From NCBI RefSeq assembly GCF_001661265.1, contig NW_017566997.1:1-64000 (forward strand): DNA of 64,000 nt, written 5' to 3'. The notes under the pieces were generated by a model. The model searched no databases, was not told the DNA's origin, and saw only the letters and a program-made list of their open reading frames with translations. This DNA comes from Saitoella complicata NRRL Y-17804. Its lineage: Eukaryota > Ascomycota > Saitoellomycetes > Saitoellales > Saitoellaceae. Below, in pieces: positions 52,312 to 62,619 of the stretch. How positions within the stretch are numbered: the first letter of the stretch is position 1; each line of letters begins with the position of its first letter. The position numbers were made by a program, and so were the translations under genes.

Positions 52312-55300
52312 ATGCTCTCTTTCAACGAGGCTGACTTGCTCCGTGCAGGCGATCTCTCACTCTCCGAAAACGACTGGGATCAATTCGGACTCACCTCCGT
52401 CACAATCCACCACAAAAACGACTCCCCAATCGACCTTTTCGACATTCATGCCCGCGCGCCCTTCACCGTCTCCGGGAACCTCAAAATGACGCAAACCGTC
52501 AAATCCTACCTCCGTCCCGGCCGTACTGGACGACCAATACAGACGAACTCGTTGGTGCGCGTGACGGTTGAGAATGTTACGAAGTACAGTCTGGAGGGAA
52601 AGGAGGATGGGCCGACGAGGATGTTTGTGCTCGGGGGGTGTGGGTGGTATGAGTTGCAGAGTGCTCAGCCGGGGTTTGAGGAGATTTATGAAGGGATGAG
52701 GATTAAGGCTGCGATGTGGGATTGGTTTAGTGAGAAGAGATTGGATTCGCTCGCGACGGATGAGGAGTGGGGAGTGGATGACCCACGACCACAGGGATTG
52801 CTGGAGTTTACGTGGGATTATATGTGTCAGGCACTTGTGGATGATTGGAAAGAGACGAATCAGTTTGCGCCGACGCATCCTGCGGCTAAGGATGCTGCGG
52901 CTGCGGTGTTTGACAAGTGTCATCTGTTTTTGATGTTTGAGATGATCGCGAGGGATGTGGAGTTTCAATATGAGAAGACGGATTTCTTCAAGGAATTGGG
53001 AAGGCGGCACAGAGCCGATCTCCGGTTCGCGAGGGATATCAAGACCGGAAAACTACGGAAAAGGGGAATGCCTTCAGGAAAGGCCGCATTCCTGGCAGCG
53101 ACGGCAAAAGTCACCATACCCCCTCAAACAGTGAGAGCAGCAGACGAGACAGATGCGCGGGAGGCAGGAAAGGATGTACACGAGAAGGAAGCCGCGCCTG
53201 AGGATATGCCACCACCAAAGCGAAGACCTGGACGACCGAGGAAATCAGAGACGATGTCAACGCCTACACAGCGCGCAAGAGCGGTTTCTGCTTCGAATAC
53301 ACCGGGAGACACCCCCGTGAAACGACCAGTAGGGAGACCCAGGAAATCACTCGTGCCGGTCGATACGCCTGGGAAAAGTGACGAGTCATTCGGACGGCGT
53401 AAATCAGGACGTGTACAGACTGGATCGTCGCCATACCCCGACATGTCACCAGCATCAATGAACGTGGATAGCCCAAGACGTACACGGGAGCGAAGAGTAC
53501 CGGCTAGAGTGGCGGAGAGTGTGTACCCAGTGTCACGATCCCCACCCCCCGAAAGACGGCGGTCATCAGCCGCGGTAAGGCGTGAGAGTACAACAGCGGC
53601 ACCAAAACACACGCCGAATCCCAACCCCAACCCCAACCCCCACCCCCGAAAACGACTAATGTCAGAGCCAGCGGAGGAGGAGACGATGATGCAGGCTGTG
53701 CGTATGCCTGCTGACCCGACGCGGTTGTGTTCGGATTATGTGCCTAGTGAGGATGAAGATGATCGTGTTCAGGCGCCTGAGATCAATGTGTTTGAGCTAT
53801 TCGTCTTTATCGACGGGCATTTCGCGCGGGGGAAGAAAGGGAGGAATGCGGAGAATGCGGGAGGACTCGTCAAACCCGTCGCACGCTTCTTTGGACTTCG
53901 AGGTCTTGAGGCGAGGGCGTTGATGGTGAAACACGCGCAGGAGTTGTTGAGTATTTTGGAGAGGAACAAGAAGACGGAGTTGGCTGTTTATGTACCCTTG
54001 GCGACGGAGTTGAATTTGTATTTGAGGGGGAATTTGGTACAGTGGCCGAAGAGGGTTAGGCGGGAGCATGAGCCGAGGGATCGGGAGGGTGGTGGGCACC
54101 ACCATGGGAGGCGGTATGTGGAGAATGGATCGACGATTGTGTGGCCGGCTTCGCCGGAGGTTGTGCCGCAGGGACCGAAGTATGAACTCATCCGTGGTGA
54201 TTTCTGGGAGTTGAAGAAGATTTGGGATTTGCTTCAGCACCGTCTCGATTCGAACCGATCGACAGTCTTGTTGGAGCACCTCCTCTGCCTACTGCGAGAC
54301 GAATGGGGCGTGGACATCGAGATGGCTGATGACCTCGTCTCCGCACACGTCGAATCCCTCCTCCACCACATGCGCAAAGACAGCAAAGAATGGAGCCGAA
54401 GCCCGATTTATCGTGATATGCAGTTTATGCAGCAAATCAAACAATCACTCGGTGAATGGGATCCGGAACAGAAACGGTATTTGGGCGCAAAGGATGCGCA
54501 TGTGTTGACGAGGAACTCGGCCGTACAGCAATCTGGTGCGAGGGCACGGGAGTTTGCGACGATTGTGTTGGATAATGGGCAGAGTATTGATGTTAATCAG
54601 TTGGCTGGACGCGGACAAGTCATCACGATGGAGAATTATCAGCATCAGCCGGAGGCGCATGCGCAGCCCCAGGTGTTTGATGGGAGGATTGGGAACGTGT
54701 CGATGGTAGAGGATGACGAGGATACGTCGACGATTATGGCGAGTATCCCGAGACAGAGGGTGTTGGATCATGTTGATTCTGTGACTGCGGAGAAAGTCTC
54801 GGCACTTGCGGCGGAGCTCTTGCACAATAGGCCTGAGTCTGGGGAGAATGTGGAGGGCAGCGTGCCGGTTACCGTCAACTCGCTTCTATCCGAGAACCGT
54901 TCAACGCCGACTGCGTCATTGCATCCTGAGTCGAATCAGTCGCCAGGTAAAGTTAACCAGCACCTTCAGCATCGACCTGCACAGACGCTATTCACTGCAC
55001 GTCGGCCGCCGAGTCCGATATACCAGGCTCCGCCACCACCTGGGATGAGGTTGAGTTGGAGTGCGTCGCCCTTGCCGAATGATGCGGCGACTGTTCAAGA
55101 ACCAAACGTTCAAAAGGCGATGTCGTGGTCGAACAACAATGTGCCACAAGTCCATCATCAACCGCAGCAGCAGCAGCAACCCCGCTGGCCCCCACCCTCC
55201 CAAGACTTTCCCCCAAAGCCCCCGGCTCCCTCTTCCTTCGCCCAACCCCAAAACCCAAGTAATCCCCCCGCCCCCTCCCCCGCCCTCGGCCAAGGCTTCC

Positions 55301-55485
55301 AATCGAGTCCAGCATGGGGCGCAGCACTCCAAGGTCCAGCAGTGAGTTATGGAGGCTCGAACGGGGGTATGCCGTATATGCAGTGTCCAGCAAGCGGATG
55401 TCCCCAGATATTCTTTAATGCGAATACGGAGGCGGGGAGGAAGGAGGTTGCGAGGCATGTGCAGGGACATGGGCAGCGCCAGTAG
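52312..55485 (+). CDS. large AT-hook protein with N-terminal domain and C-terminal zinc finger, unknown function
   Basis: 1057 residues, intronless. The N-terminal 260 residues look like a folded domain (FMLGGCGWYELQ-like block RMFVLGGCGWYELQSAQPGF, then GLLEFTWDYMCQALVDDW). This resembles, weakly, replication-foci targeting domains found in some fungal chromatin proteins; I cannot confirm it. Two AT-hooks follow: KRRPGRPRKS and KRPVGRPRKS (about 305-345). A second helical region (about 490-700) contains VFELFVFIDGHFARGKKGRN. The C-terminal third is Pro/Gln/Ser-rich. The last 35 residues have CPASGCPQIFF...RHVQGHGQ, a probable C2H2 finger. A nuclear, DNA-binding role is likely. Neighbours give no further clue. 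Confidence 0.7.
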   Translation: MLSFNEADLLRAGDLSLSENDWDQFGLTSVTIHHKNDSPIDLFDIHARAPFTVSGNLKMTQTVKSYLRPGRTGRPIQTNSLVRVTVENVTKYSLEGKEDGPTRMFVLGGCGWYELQSAQPGFEEIYEGMRIKAAMWDWFSEKRLDSLATDEEWGVDDPRPQGLLEFTWDYMCQALVDDWKETNQFAPTHPAAKDAAAAVFDKCHLFLMFEMIARDVEFQYEKTDFFKELGRRHRADLRFARDIKTGKLRKRGMPSGKAAFLAATAKVTIPPQTVRAADETDAREAGKDVHEKEAAPEDMPPPKRRPGRPRKSETMSTPTQRARAVSASNTPGDTPVKRPVGRPRKSLVPVDTPGKSDESFGRRKSGRVQTGSSPYPDMSPASMNVDSPRRTRERRVPARVAESVYPVSRSPPPERRRSSAAVRRESTTAAPKHTPNPNPNPNPHPRKRLMSEPAEEETMMQAVRMPADPTRLCSDYVPSEDEDDRVQAPEINVFELFVFIDGHFARGKKGRNAENAGGLVKPVARFFGLRGLEARALMVKHAQELLSILERNKKTELAVYVPLATELNLYLRGNLVQWPKRVRREHEPRDREGGGHHHGRRYVENGSTIVWPASPEVVPQGPKYELIRGDFWELKKIWDLLQHRLDSNRSTVLLEHLLCLLRDEWGVDIEMADDLVSAHVESLLHHMRKDSKEWSRSPIYRDMQFMQQIKQSLGEWDPEQKRYLGAKDAHVLTRNSAVQQSGARAREFATIVLDNGQSIDVNQLAGRGQVITMENYQHQPEAHAQPQVFDGRIGNVSMVEDDEDTSTIMASIPRQRVLDHVDSVTAEKVSALAAELLHNRPESGENVEGSVPVTVNSLLSENRSTPTASLHPESNQSPGKVNQHLQHRPAQTLFTARRPPSPIYQAPPPPGMRLSWSASPLPNDAATVQEPNVQKAMSWSNNNVPQVHHQPQQQQQPRWPPPSQDFPPKPPAPSSFAQPQNPSNPPAPSPALGQGFQSSPAWGAALQGPAVSYGGSNGGMPYMQCPASGCPQIFFNANTEAGRKEVARHVQGHGQRQ

Positions 55486-55566
55486 GCATGGAACATTAGG
55501 AAAGGAGATATAACAGGGACGGAAAACTGCAGGCGTTACCTCAAATCAAATATTATAGTCTATAAG

Positions 55567-56240
55567 CTACAACACCCCAGCCCTCCTCATCACCCCCTCG
55601 AACTCCTCCAGGCGCACTCCATCACCCCTCCCCGACGCAATCTCGAGCATATCCCGTAACTCGTCATCCGACACCTTTCCCTCCTCTCCCAACTCCCTCG
55701 CGACGCGCCGGAGATCATCGAGTCTTATGACACCTTTCCCGGTATCGTCGAACAGCATGAACGCGCGCTCCACTTCGGCGTGGATGTCCCGTGTTTGAAG
55801 TTTTAGGGACACTACTTCTAGAAAAATCTCCCATTCCACCGCACCCTCCCTATCAGGATCGAGCGTGCGGATGATACTTTGGAGTTCTTCGCGGGTATTC
55901 TCAAATTCAAACCCGAGCGCACGCATCGCCATTCGTACATCGGTTGTTGCTATCTCCCCGGTGTTGTCTGGATCGAAGAGGGAGAATGCGTCATGGATGG
56001 CGGATTCTTGGTCGGAGGTTAGGGAGAGGCGTTGGGCAGCTTTTGAGGGTTTTTTGGTGCTGGGGCGGGGGGTTGAGGTGGTTGATGATGGTTGGGCTCG
56101 TCGTGGGGGCCATGGGCGGGTTAATTAGGGCTTGTCTGACGGATCAAGAGCTTACCATTCTTCTTGGAGTTTGTGGGTGCATTCGTCGGTGTACGTGGTG
56201 CGGGTCGCAGGGACTGCGTCGGGTGCAGAGCTGATGCCAT
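55567..56240 (-). CDS. CDC31: centrin (Cdc31-type EF-hand protein)
   Basis: Calcium-binding protein of spindle pole body duplication, nuclear pores and TREX-2. Exons 56240..56156 and 56096..55567 flank a 59-nt intron (GTAAGC, CTAAT, acceptor GACGAG), giving 204 residues. The N-terminal 60 residues are a basic Pro/Thr/Ser extension. Four EF-hands follow: DPDNTGEIATTDV, DPDREGAVEWEIF and DDTGKGVIRLDD keep most calcium ligands, the fourth (ASGRGDGVRLEEF) is degenerate. The block RLSLTSDQESAIHDAFSLFD and RMAMRALGFE are classic centrin. The continuous frame that starts within the gene (MAMRALGF) misses the first EF-hand, so the two-exon model is preferred. Confidence 0.88.
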
Positions 56241-56322
56241 GACGTATACGTAGGGATTGTGGGACGACGCTCAAACGGCCTCGAAGAAGTAATTGGAGTG
56301 TTGTCATTGTTCGCAAACACAC

Positions 56323-56346
56323 TGCCTCTGCCTCTGCCTCTGCCTC
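56323..56346. repeat. four tandem TGCCTC hexamers
   Basis: Four perfect copies of TGCCTC lie in the short gap between the centrin and glyoxalase II genes. Possible promoter element or simple microsatellite. Confidence 0.8.
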
Positions 56347-56493
56347 TTAAGCTTCATGGCAACACCGATGATGTCCGCGGCAAGCCCGCCGCCGTCGGAA
56401 CGCAAAGGCGGCCCGTGGCTCGACGGAAAGTTAAAGGGCTCGAATGGAGCAGATAAACGACTCTGACACTTGTATTTGCCCTGTGTGCAGTCC

Positions 56494-57586
56494 TCACTTA
56501 AAATTATTCTTCATCTCCCTCAGCTTCTTCATAACCTCCACTTCCCCCTCCACCCCCGTCGCCTCCCCTACCTCCCTCTCCCCAACCATCCTAAACACAT
56601 TCCACCCCTTATCCTCCTCCAACGTAAACTTCCCCGTCGTCACCTCATTCTCCTCACAATACTTCTGGAGTTTCTGGATGGCAGGGTTATGCGGAAGAAT
56701 GGAAGCGGCGAATTTGATGTTGGAGGCGGTGTATTCGTGGCCGGGGAAGATTTTTGTTGTGGGCGGGAGGGAGGAGAGGGTTGCGTCTAGAGCTCTGTGC
56801 ATTTCGGCGGCGGAACCTGGGGCGTTACGGTGTTAGCTTTTAGTTGAAAGGGAGAGGAGGCGGGGAAGGGATGTGGAAGGGGCGGACCTTCGAAGAATCG
56901 ACCACAGCCGGCGATGAAGAGGGTGTCACCCGTGAAGACGGCTTTCTCTCCGGTCGTCTTGTCCTCGACGTAGTAACAGATCGAATCTTGTGTATGGCAG
57001 GGTGTCGCCAACCTATTATCTCCTCCTCAATTAGCCGCTGCTCACACCCATCACCCCGTTTTACATACCCAGTTACATCAAGTTCTCCGATCTTCAACTT
57101 CTCACCATCCCTGACAATGTGCGTGATGGGTTTACAGTCGAAACCGCCATAGGCAGTAAGGTTGGGGTATGCCGCAAGGATTTGTTTGTTACCGCCGGTG
57201 TGGTCGCCGTGGTGGTGGGTATTACTGTACAAAGAACGCGATTAGCACATCCGAAAATATGCTAAACCGGCAAACCACGTACATCTATCGACGAGTCAGT
57301 AACGTGCTCGAATGCGACACTAACGTGGAATGGGACATACCAGGTATTTGAGATTAATCTCACCACCCTCGACCATCTTCTTCAAGACAGCCAACACCGC
57401 CTTCGGCTCAGCTGGATCAACAATCGCAGCGTCCTTCGTTTTGTCGTCAATCACCAAATAAGCGTAGTTATCACCAGTGCCCTATATCCCCGATCAGCGG
57501 CTGTTCGGCTGTTTTCGCCGTTCTCACTGCGAAGATTGAAGGAAGGGGAGAGGTACCTTCCACATGGGAATATTGACGATCTTCAT
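56494..57586 (-). CDS. GLO2: glyoxalase II (hydroxyacylglutathione hydrolase) with an apparent 2-nt microexon
   Basis: Hydrolyses S-lactoylglutathione to lactate and glutathione, the second step of methylglyoxal detoxification. Exons: 57586..57557, 57481..57341, microexon 57284..57283, 57224..57069, 57012..56888 and 56816..56494, total 777 nt, 258 residues. Exon 1 is [10 protein letters not shown]. The metal motif THHHGDH and the second site [16 protein letters not shown] are present, as is [13 protein letters not shown]. Between the conserved LKYL and NTHHHGDH lie two canonical introns, 56 nt (GTATGT...CTGAC...GATAG) and 58 nt (GTACGT...CTAAT...GTACAG), separated by only AT. Those two bases plus the next T make an Ile codon; without them the next codon is TAA. 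No upstream donor rescues the frame. Confidence 0.85.
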
Positions 57587-57798
57587 TGTGCGGGTTAGAG
57601 AGGGTATACGAGATGCGATAAATGGTCGGATGGATCGGAGCATGCAATTGAGATTGGTGGTTTGGTTGGTTTTGGTGCAGCAACTGTTCGGCCGAGGTGA
57701 ACGCGGGGAAGGGACGTCATGGCATACCAGGGCGTGCAGAGAGCCTGGGAAGATCGAAAGTTTTAGTCAACATGTTCTTAGGTTCAATTATTCTGGGA

Positions 57799-59211
57799 TT
57801 ATAGAGAGATCGAAGACTGTCCACACCATCCAATCGGCTTCGCAACCCACTCCCCCTCCCACCTCCTCCACCTCCCAGCCCGTCCCGTACCCCCTCCCCT
57901 CTCCCCTCTCTGTTCCGTAACAACCCCCTCCAACCCCTTCACCCTCTTCTTCCACATCTCAACTTCATTCTCGACATCCTCAATCCCCCGCCTCTTATTC
58001 GTATTGTTCGGCTTCACCTTCAGGAACGCTTCAACTAATGGCATCAAGTCGCCAATATCTTCTTTGAGTGTTTCGTGTTCTTTTAGGAGGGTGCGGAGGA
58101 GGGAGGAGGTGTAGGCGTTGGGGTGGAGGAGACATTTCTGGGCGATTGTGGTGGGGTCGAGGGAGTCGTCCGCAGATGAGGACGAGCTGGTGGAAGAGGG
58201 GCCAAAATCGGAGGTTAGGGAGAGGAGGTGGGAGAGCCAGACGACGATTACGTCGGCGTATCCAGTTACTGACTCCGCCAACGTCTCCTCCTTCTCTGGC
58301 ACGACCGCAGTCAACGAGATCAGCGATGGATCAAGCTTGTACAGAGATCCATTCGGCAAAGCGGTGATTGTATCCAACAACGCCGCAACAAGCATCGCCG
58401 CGAACTCTGGTAGTGCCGTATCCAGCTTCTGTAATAATGGCATCCACAACTTAACCTGATCCTTAAACAACATCGTCTTCTTCTTCCCCAACGGCACCAA
58501 CGCCTTCAACTGCATCAACCCCCTCACAAACGCCGCCAGGTTCTCGGGCAACATACAGAATTCTGTACACTCCCTCACCAACCCCAGCGCATCCTTATTC
58601 TCCTTCGTCGTGTCACCAACGCGTAATGGCCTACTGGGATCCTCCTGCCTCAGCTTCCGCCAGCGTCGGAGGAGGTCTTTTGCGCGGGTGTCGAGGGCTG
58701 CGGCGGCTTGTGCCCGTGCGTCACCTCCATCTCTGGTTCCCTCTGCAACAGACCAGTAGTTGACCCATAACCACTCCATTGCTCTCCCAACAGCCGTTCG
58801 CAATACGGGCAATGAAGGGAGGGTGTCGTGGGTTCCGGCATGTCTGATCTCCACAAACATCGCCGGTAAACCGAGGTTCTTCGCCAATATCTGCATCGGG
58901 ACCGCGAATTGTCCCTGTTGTGCCGGATCCAACAAGCCATTGACAAAACGAATGAGCGCCATGCTGTGCGAGAGTCGGAGAGTAAGGGAGGGTGTATGAG
59001 GCGGGAGGAGGAGGGTGGAAGTTAGGTGCGCCGTTGATTCGACGGCATGAGGACAGCGTGTTCGCAAGCTCCAGGCTCGGACGCGAGCGAGTGCGAGAGG
59101 ACGGGGATCGTGGTCGTAGGTTTGCGGAGAGGTGGAGGGGTAAAACCATGATTTCACCTGGTCAAACTCGGCTGTTGAGGACCATGGTACAATTCTAGCT
59201 TGTCTGACCAT
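57799..59211 (-). CDS. LAS1: pre-rRNA endonuclease LAS1
   Basis: 470 residues, intronless. Las1 cuts the ITS2 spacer of pre-rRNA in complex with Grc3, starting 5.8S and 25S maturation. The N-terminal HEPN domain (about 1-190) holds the nuclease motif R-x4-H in VEIRHAGTHDTLPSLPVLR and AMEWLWVNYWSV. The helical middle includes EFCMLPENLAAFVRGLMQLKALVP. The C-terminal WRRWEGEWVAKPIGW resembles the conserved Las1 C-terminal tail that contacts Grc3. The start MVRQARIVPWSSTAEFDQVKSWFY (59211) matches the family opening, so the 9 residues further upstream are excluded. Confidence 0.9.
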   Translation of the reverse strand: MVRQARIVPWSSTAEFDQVKSWFYPSTSPQTYDHDPRPLALARVRAWSLRTRCPHAVESTAHLTSTLLLPPHTPSLTLRLSHSMALIRFVNGLLDPAQQGQFAVPMQILAKNLGLPAMFVEIRHAGTHDTLPSLPVLRTAVGRAMEWLWVNYWSVAEGTRDGGDARAQAAAALDTRAKDLLRRWRKLRQEDPSRPLRVGDTTKENKDALGLVRECTEFCMLPENLAAFVRGLMQLKALVPLGKKKTMLFKDQVKLWMPLLQKLDTALPEFAAMLVAALLDTITALPNGSLYKLDPSLISLTAVVPEKEETLAESVTGYADVIVVWLSHLLSLTSDFGPSSTSSSSSADDSLDPTTIAQKCLLHPNAYTSSLLRTLLKEHETLKEDIGDLMPLVEAFLKVKPNNTNKRRGIEDVENEVEMWKKRVKGLEGVVTEQRGERGGGTGRAGRWRRWEGEWVAKPIGWCGQSSISL

Positions 59212-59432
59212 CTTCAACCGGTTACACGAGCAGAACAATTTAGAACTGTCGAGGAGGAGTTCGCAGTGTTGTACGGCAATCTTTTCGTTATCGATAGGAA
59301 TTCCGTTACCCTGAGGATTTTTGTATGCGCGTTTAAGTCATCGCAGCGATTAATGGACTCTCTCGGTGAAATCCCGATCCTAACCCCGCCATACAGTACT
59401 CCCCAAAAACCTCCTCGATCAGCAATCCAACA

Positions 59433-61374
59433 ATGACCGGAAAATCCCCGCTGGAGAAGGGAGGGATGAGCAACCTCGCACGAGCACTCGCACGGACGAG
59501 ATCGAATTCACCGCGTTCGCCGGGTGCGAGCAGTCCGCGTGGGATGGAGGTCGTTGAGGAAGGCTTGCCGCTGGATGGATCTGCGAAAACTGTTGCGCAG
59601 GATAATGCTGAGCCTGAGCCTGAGCCTGAATCAGATGAGGAAGAGATTTTGGAGATGCATCCACTTCCTCCTCTTCACTCGTCCTCTCCCTCGCAGAACC
59701 ACGGTGCTAGCCACTCCCGCTCGATGCTGTCGCTATCTTCCTCGCATGGGTCTGGTATCCAGATCCCGGGCCGGCCACGACGACGGAGTTCAGCTCGATC
59801 CCATAATACAGTGTTTCCGACAAAACTGAACAGAACGGCGTTGTATGTGCACAGTCTTTTGGAGGTAGAGAGAGGTGGGAGGGAAGCACATGCCAACGGA
59901 TTCAGCTCGAGTGAACCGGGGAGTCCGAAGATGAAGGCGGCGGATGCGACAAACACGCTATCGAAGAGGGAGTTATCTGAACTAGCTTTGGGTGTGCGGG
60001 AGCTGTCGAAACATCTAGGTGTGTACCGCTGCTTCATCAACAGATCATCGTGATGCTAACAATCGCTACACAGGCTCAGCTCGCATGAAACTGCGTATAC
60101 GGAACATCCTGATCGTCACGAAGGACAGTGATCACTCCCTCGTCCCACTAACCCGGGACGTAGCAACCTGGCTCCTCTCCCAACACGTGCAACCATCCTC
60201 CACCTCCTCGTCCTCCTCCCAACCCCACCAAAACCACAACCACTCGTCCTCAAGCAAATCAAAGGGCCTAAACGTCTACGTCAACCACCAATTCGAAAAC
60301 TCACCCAACTTCGACGCAGCCGGAATCCTAGCCGAAAACGGATCCTATCACAACCGCCTAAAATTCTGGACACCCGAACTCTGCGCAAGACACCCCCACC
60401 TCTTCGATTTCGTCGTCACGCTCGGCGGAGACGGAACAGTCCTCTTCACATCCTGGTTATTCCAACGTGTCGTACCACCGGTGTTGTCATTCAGTCTTGG
60501 TTCGTTGGGGTTCTTGACAAAATTCGATTACGCAGAATTCCGGGAAACCCTCACAAACGCATTCAACGACGGGGTAACCTGCTCCCTCCGCATGCGTTTC
60601 GAATGTACCGTCATGCGCGTCCGCCGTGACCCTACCTCCAACCAACCTCTCTTCTCGACCGGCGACATCGACCACGACATCCTCCAACACCACAACAGGT
60701 GCGTCGACGGCGGAGGCGAAGTGGGCGAGGAGACGCATGAACCGACAGAGAGTTATAGCGTGTTGAATGATTTGGTGGTGGATCGGGGACCGAATCCGTT
60801 TATGAGTAGTACGGAGTTGTATGGGGATGATCAGCATTTGACGAGTGTGCAGGCGGATGGGTTGTGTATTGCCACGCCGACGGGGTCGACTGCATACTCC
60901 GTACGTCTCCACCCGCTCCCCCTTCTCCCTTTTTACAGTGCTGATATGAGATGACCGTAGTTGTCAGCAGGAGGCTCGCTCGTCCACCCCGAAATCCCCG
61001 CCATCCTAATCTCCCCAATCTGCGCGCACACCCTCTCCTTCCGCCCCCTCCAGGTCCCCGACTCCATGACGCTCCGTATTGCTGTCCCCTTCGACTCACG
61101 CTCCACCGCTTGGTGTTCCTTCGATGGACGGAAAAGGGTGGAGTTGAAGCAGGGGGATTATGTACAGTTGAGTGCGAGTCGGTTTCCGTTCCCGACGGTG
61201 TTGAGGAGTAAGCAGAGTCAGGAGTGGTTTGAGAGTATTAGTCGGACGTTGAATTGGGTATGTATTGTTGTCGTTCTTCACCCCCTTTTGTCGCTTTCTT
61301 GAGGGGGTCGGGTGGAATTTTGGCTGATATAGGTTGGGCAGAATGACAGAAAGAAGCAGAAATCGTTTTCGTAG
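59433..61374 (+). CDS. UTR1: NAD kinase (Utr1/Yef1-type)
   Basis: Phosphorylates NAD to NADP, the source of the cell's NADPH pool. Exons 59433..60018, 60074..60900, 60961..61257 and 61333..61374 (introns of 55, 60 and 75 nt) give 583 residues. The active-site block VTLGGDGTVLFTSWLFQ has the GGDG motif and its catalytic Asp. FSLGSLGFLTKFDYAEF, NDLVVDRGPNPFMSSTELYGD and ATPTGSTAYSLSAGGSLVHP (split by intron 2) complete the fold. The 170-residue N-terminal part is Ser/Glu-rich and disordered, as in fungal kinases. The last exon is only 14 codons, ending QKSFS. All exon junctions hold frame. Confidence 0.94.
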
Positions 61375-61713
61375 AGGGTGTGTTGTCTCTACAAAGGCGC
61401 TGAACACATGTTGGTGCTCTAAAGTATTGCTGACGTGTGTTTCGCACAGGCAAAGAGGAAGAGAGAAGAAAAAAACAATTGCGTCTCTAGAGGAGAAAGC
61501 TCTTGAAGAGTACAGTTTACAGTCATGAAGAGGATCGAGGGTGCGGTCTGTGAGTTTCGGAGTTTTGTATGGTTTCGGTATCTCATTTTCGGACGAGTTA
61601 TATATGAACAGGTTTCATCATCCCTTTTCCGCCCTTTTCATACTTGTGTATCCGTGATATCTCTTCACCTGCTTTTCCCCGAACCGACTACGTGCACATC
61701 GACACGCCTTCCC
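61375..61713. other. intergenic region between the NAD kinase and UraD genes
   Basis: Convergent 3' flanks of two genes. Frames here are short and featureless. No RNA gene is seen. Confidence 0.5.
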
Positions 61714-62383
61714 TCAACTGGTAGCGAGCAATTTCTTCACCCTATCCCCCGCAATCTCACACATGGCCTCAATCGCATCCTCAACCTCTCCCCTCCAGAC
61801 CGTATCCCGCACAGCGACAGCGACAGCCCCACCCCCCCTCCTCCCCCCCTCGATCCTCTCCCTCATATCCTCCATGATCTCCCCCCGTGATCGTCCATTC
61901 ACAAAAGTAACGTACCGGAGTCCGGGGAAGGTATCCTCATATTCCCGATTCAGCTGTACGAGGGCTTGAGTCTCGTCCGGGCCGCCGCCGAGGGAGGATT
62001 GCTCGGATTGGGAGTGTGTTGATTCGACTTTTTTGGCGCCGAGACGGGGGTGTGCGGAGAGGATGGTTAGGAGAGATTTCATCGCGTGCGCAGTACTGGG
62101 TGACTCTTGATCTTCCGTTATGGCGGTGGAGTACAGGGAGAGGAGTTTGGTGTGGATGTGTGCGATGAGGGTGGGGTAGTCTGTTCGTGGTTGCCAGTCA
62201 GACTCGCGGAAGACGTGAATGAACAGCGGGCAGAGATGAACCTGGGAATGAATCTTGTTGTAGACCGGGGAGGACTAACTCCACCAATGCCGGAGCAGGC
62301 TCGAATAAGTGACCCAGGATTTGCACGATCTCCTCCCGAGGCAGATCTGAGATTGATGAAACTGGTGGGAGGGTAAATACCAT
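61714..62383 (-). CDS. OHCU decarboxylase (ureidoimidazoline decarboxylase, UraD)
   Basis: Takes the urate breakdown product OHCU to S-allantoin in purine degradation. Exon 1 (62383..62285) encodes a start MVFTLPPVSSIS and ends LFEPAPAL. Exon 2 (62241..61714) carries SDWQPRTDYPTLIAHIHTKL, the HPRLGAKK active-site stretch with catalytic His, SQSEQSSL and FPGLRYVTFVNGRSRGEIMEDM, typical of fungal UraD. The intron is only 43 nt (GTGGAG...CCCAG), shorter than the rest in the window, but it is the only arrangement I found that keeps both conserved halves in frame. Total 208 residues. I see no obvious peroxisome signal at the end (ATS). Confidence 0.8.
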
Positions 62384-62619
62384 GATGAAGGAGTTGGCGG
62401 TGGTGTAGTGTTTGGGGGTTCATCTTCTCGGTATATATCACGCATAAGGTGTGGGGGGAGGGAGTGCATGAGAGCCTGGACGTCATCCAAACAGTCGAGA
62501 TCAGAGCATTCATTCAGCTCCTTCGATCTGACCAGTTTCCCATAAGATCAGGTTTTTATTGCACGTCCAATAGCTGTTCATCAATTGTGGACGTCTCCCA
62601 AAGCCGGCACTCGACGACA

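Noticed and set aside
52357-53010. 217-codon minus-strand frame opposite the AT-hook gene
   Set aside because: Arg/Leu/Pro-rich antisense reading of a well-supported longer frame.
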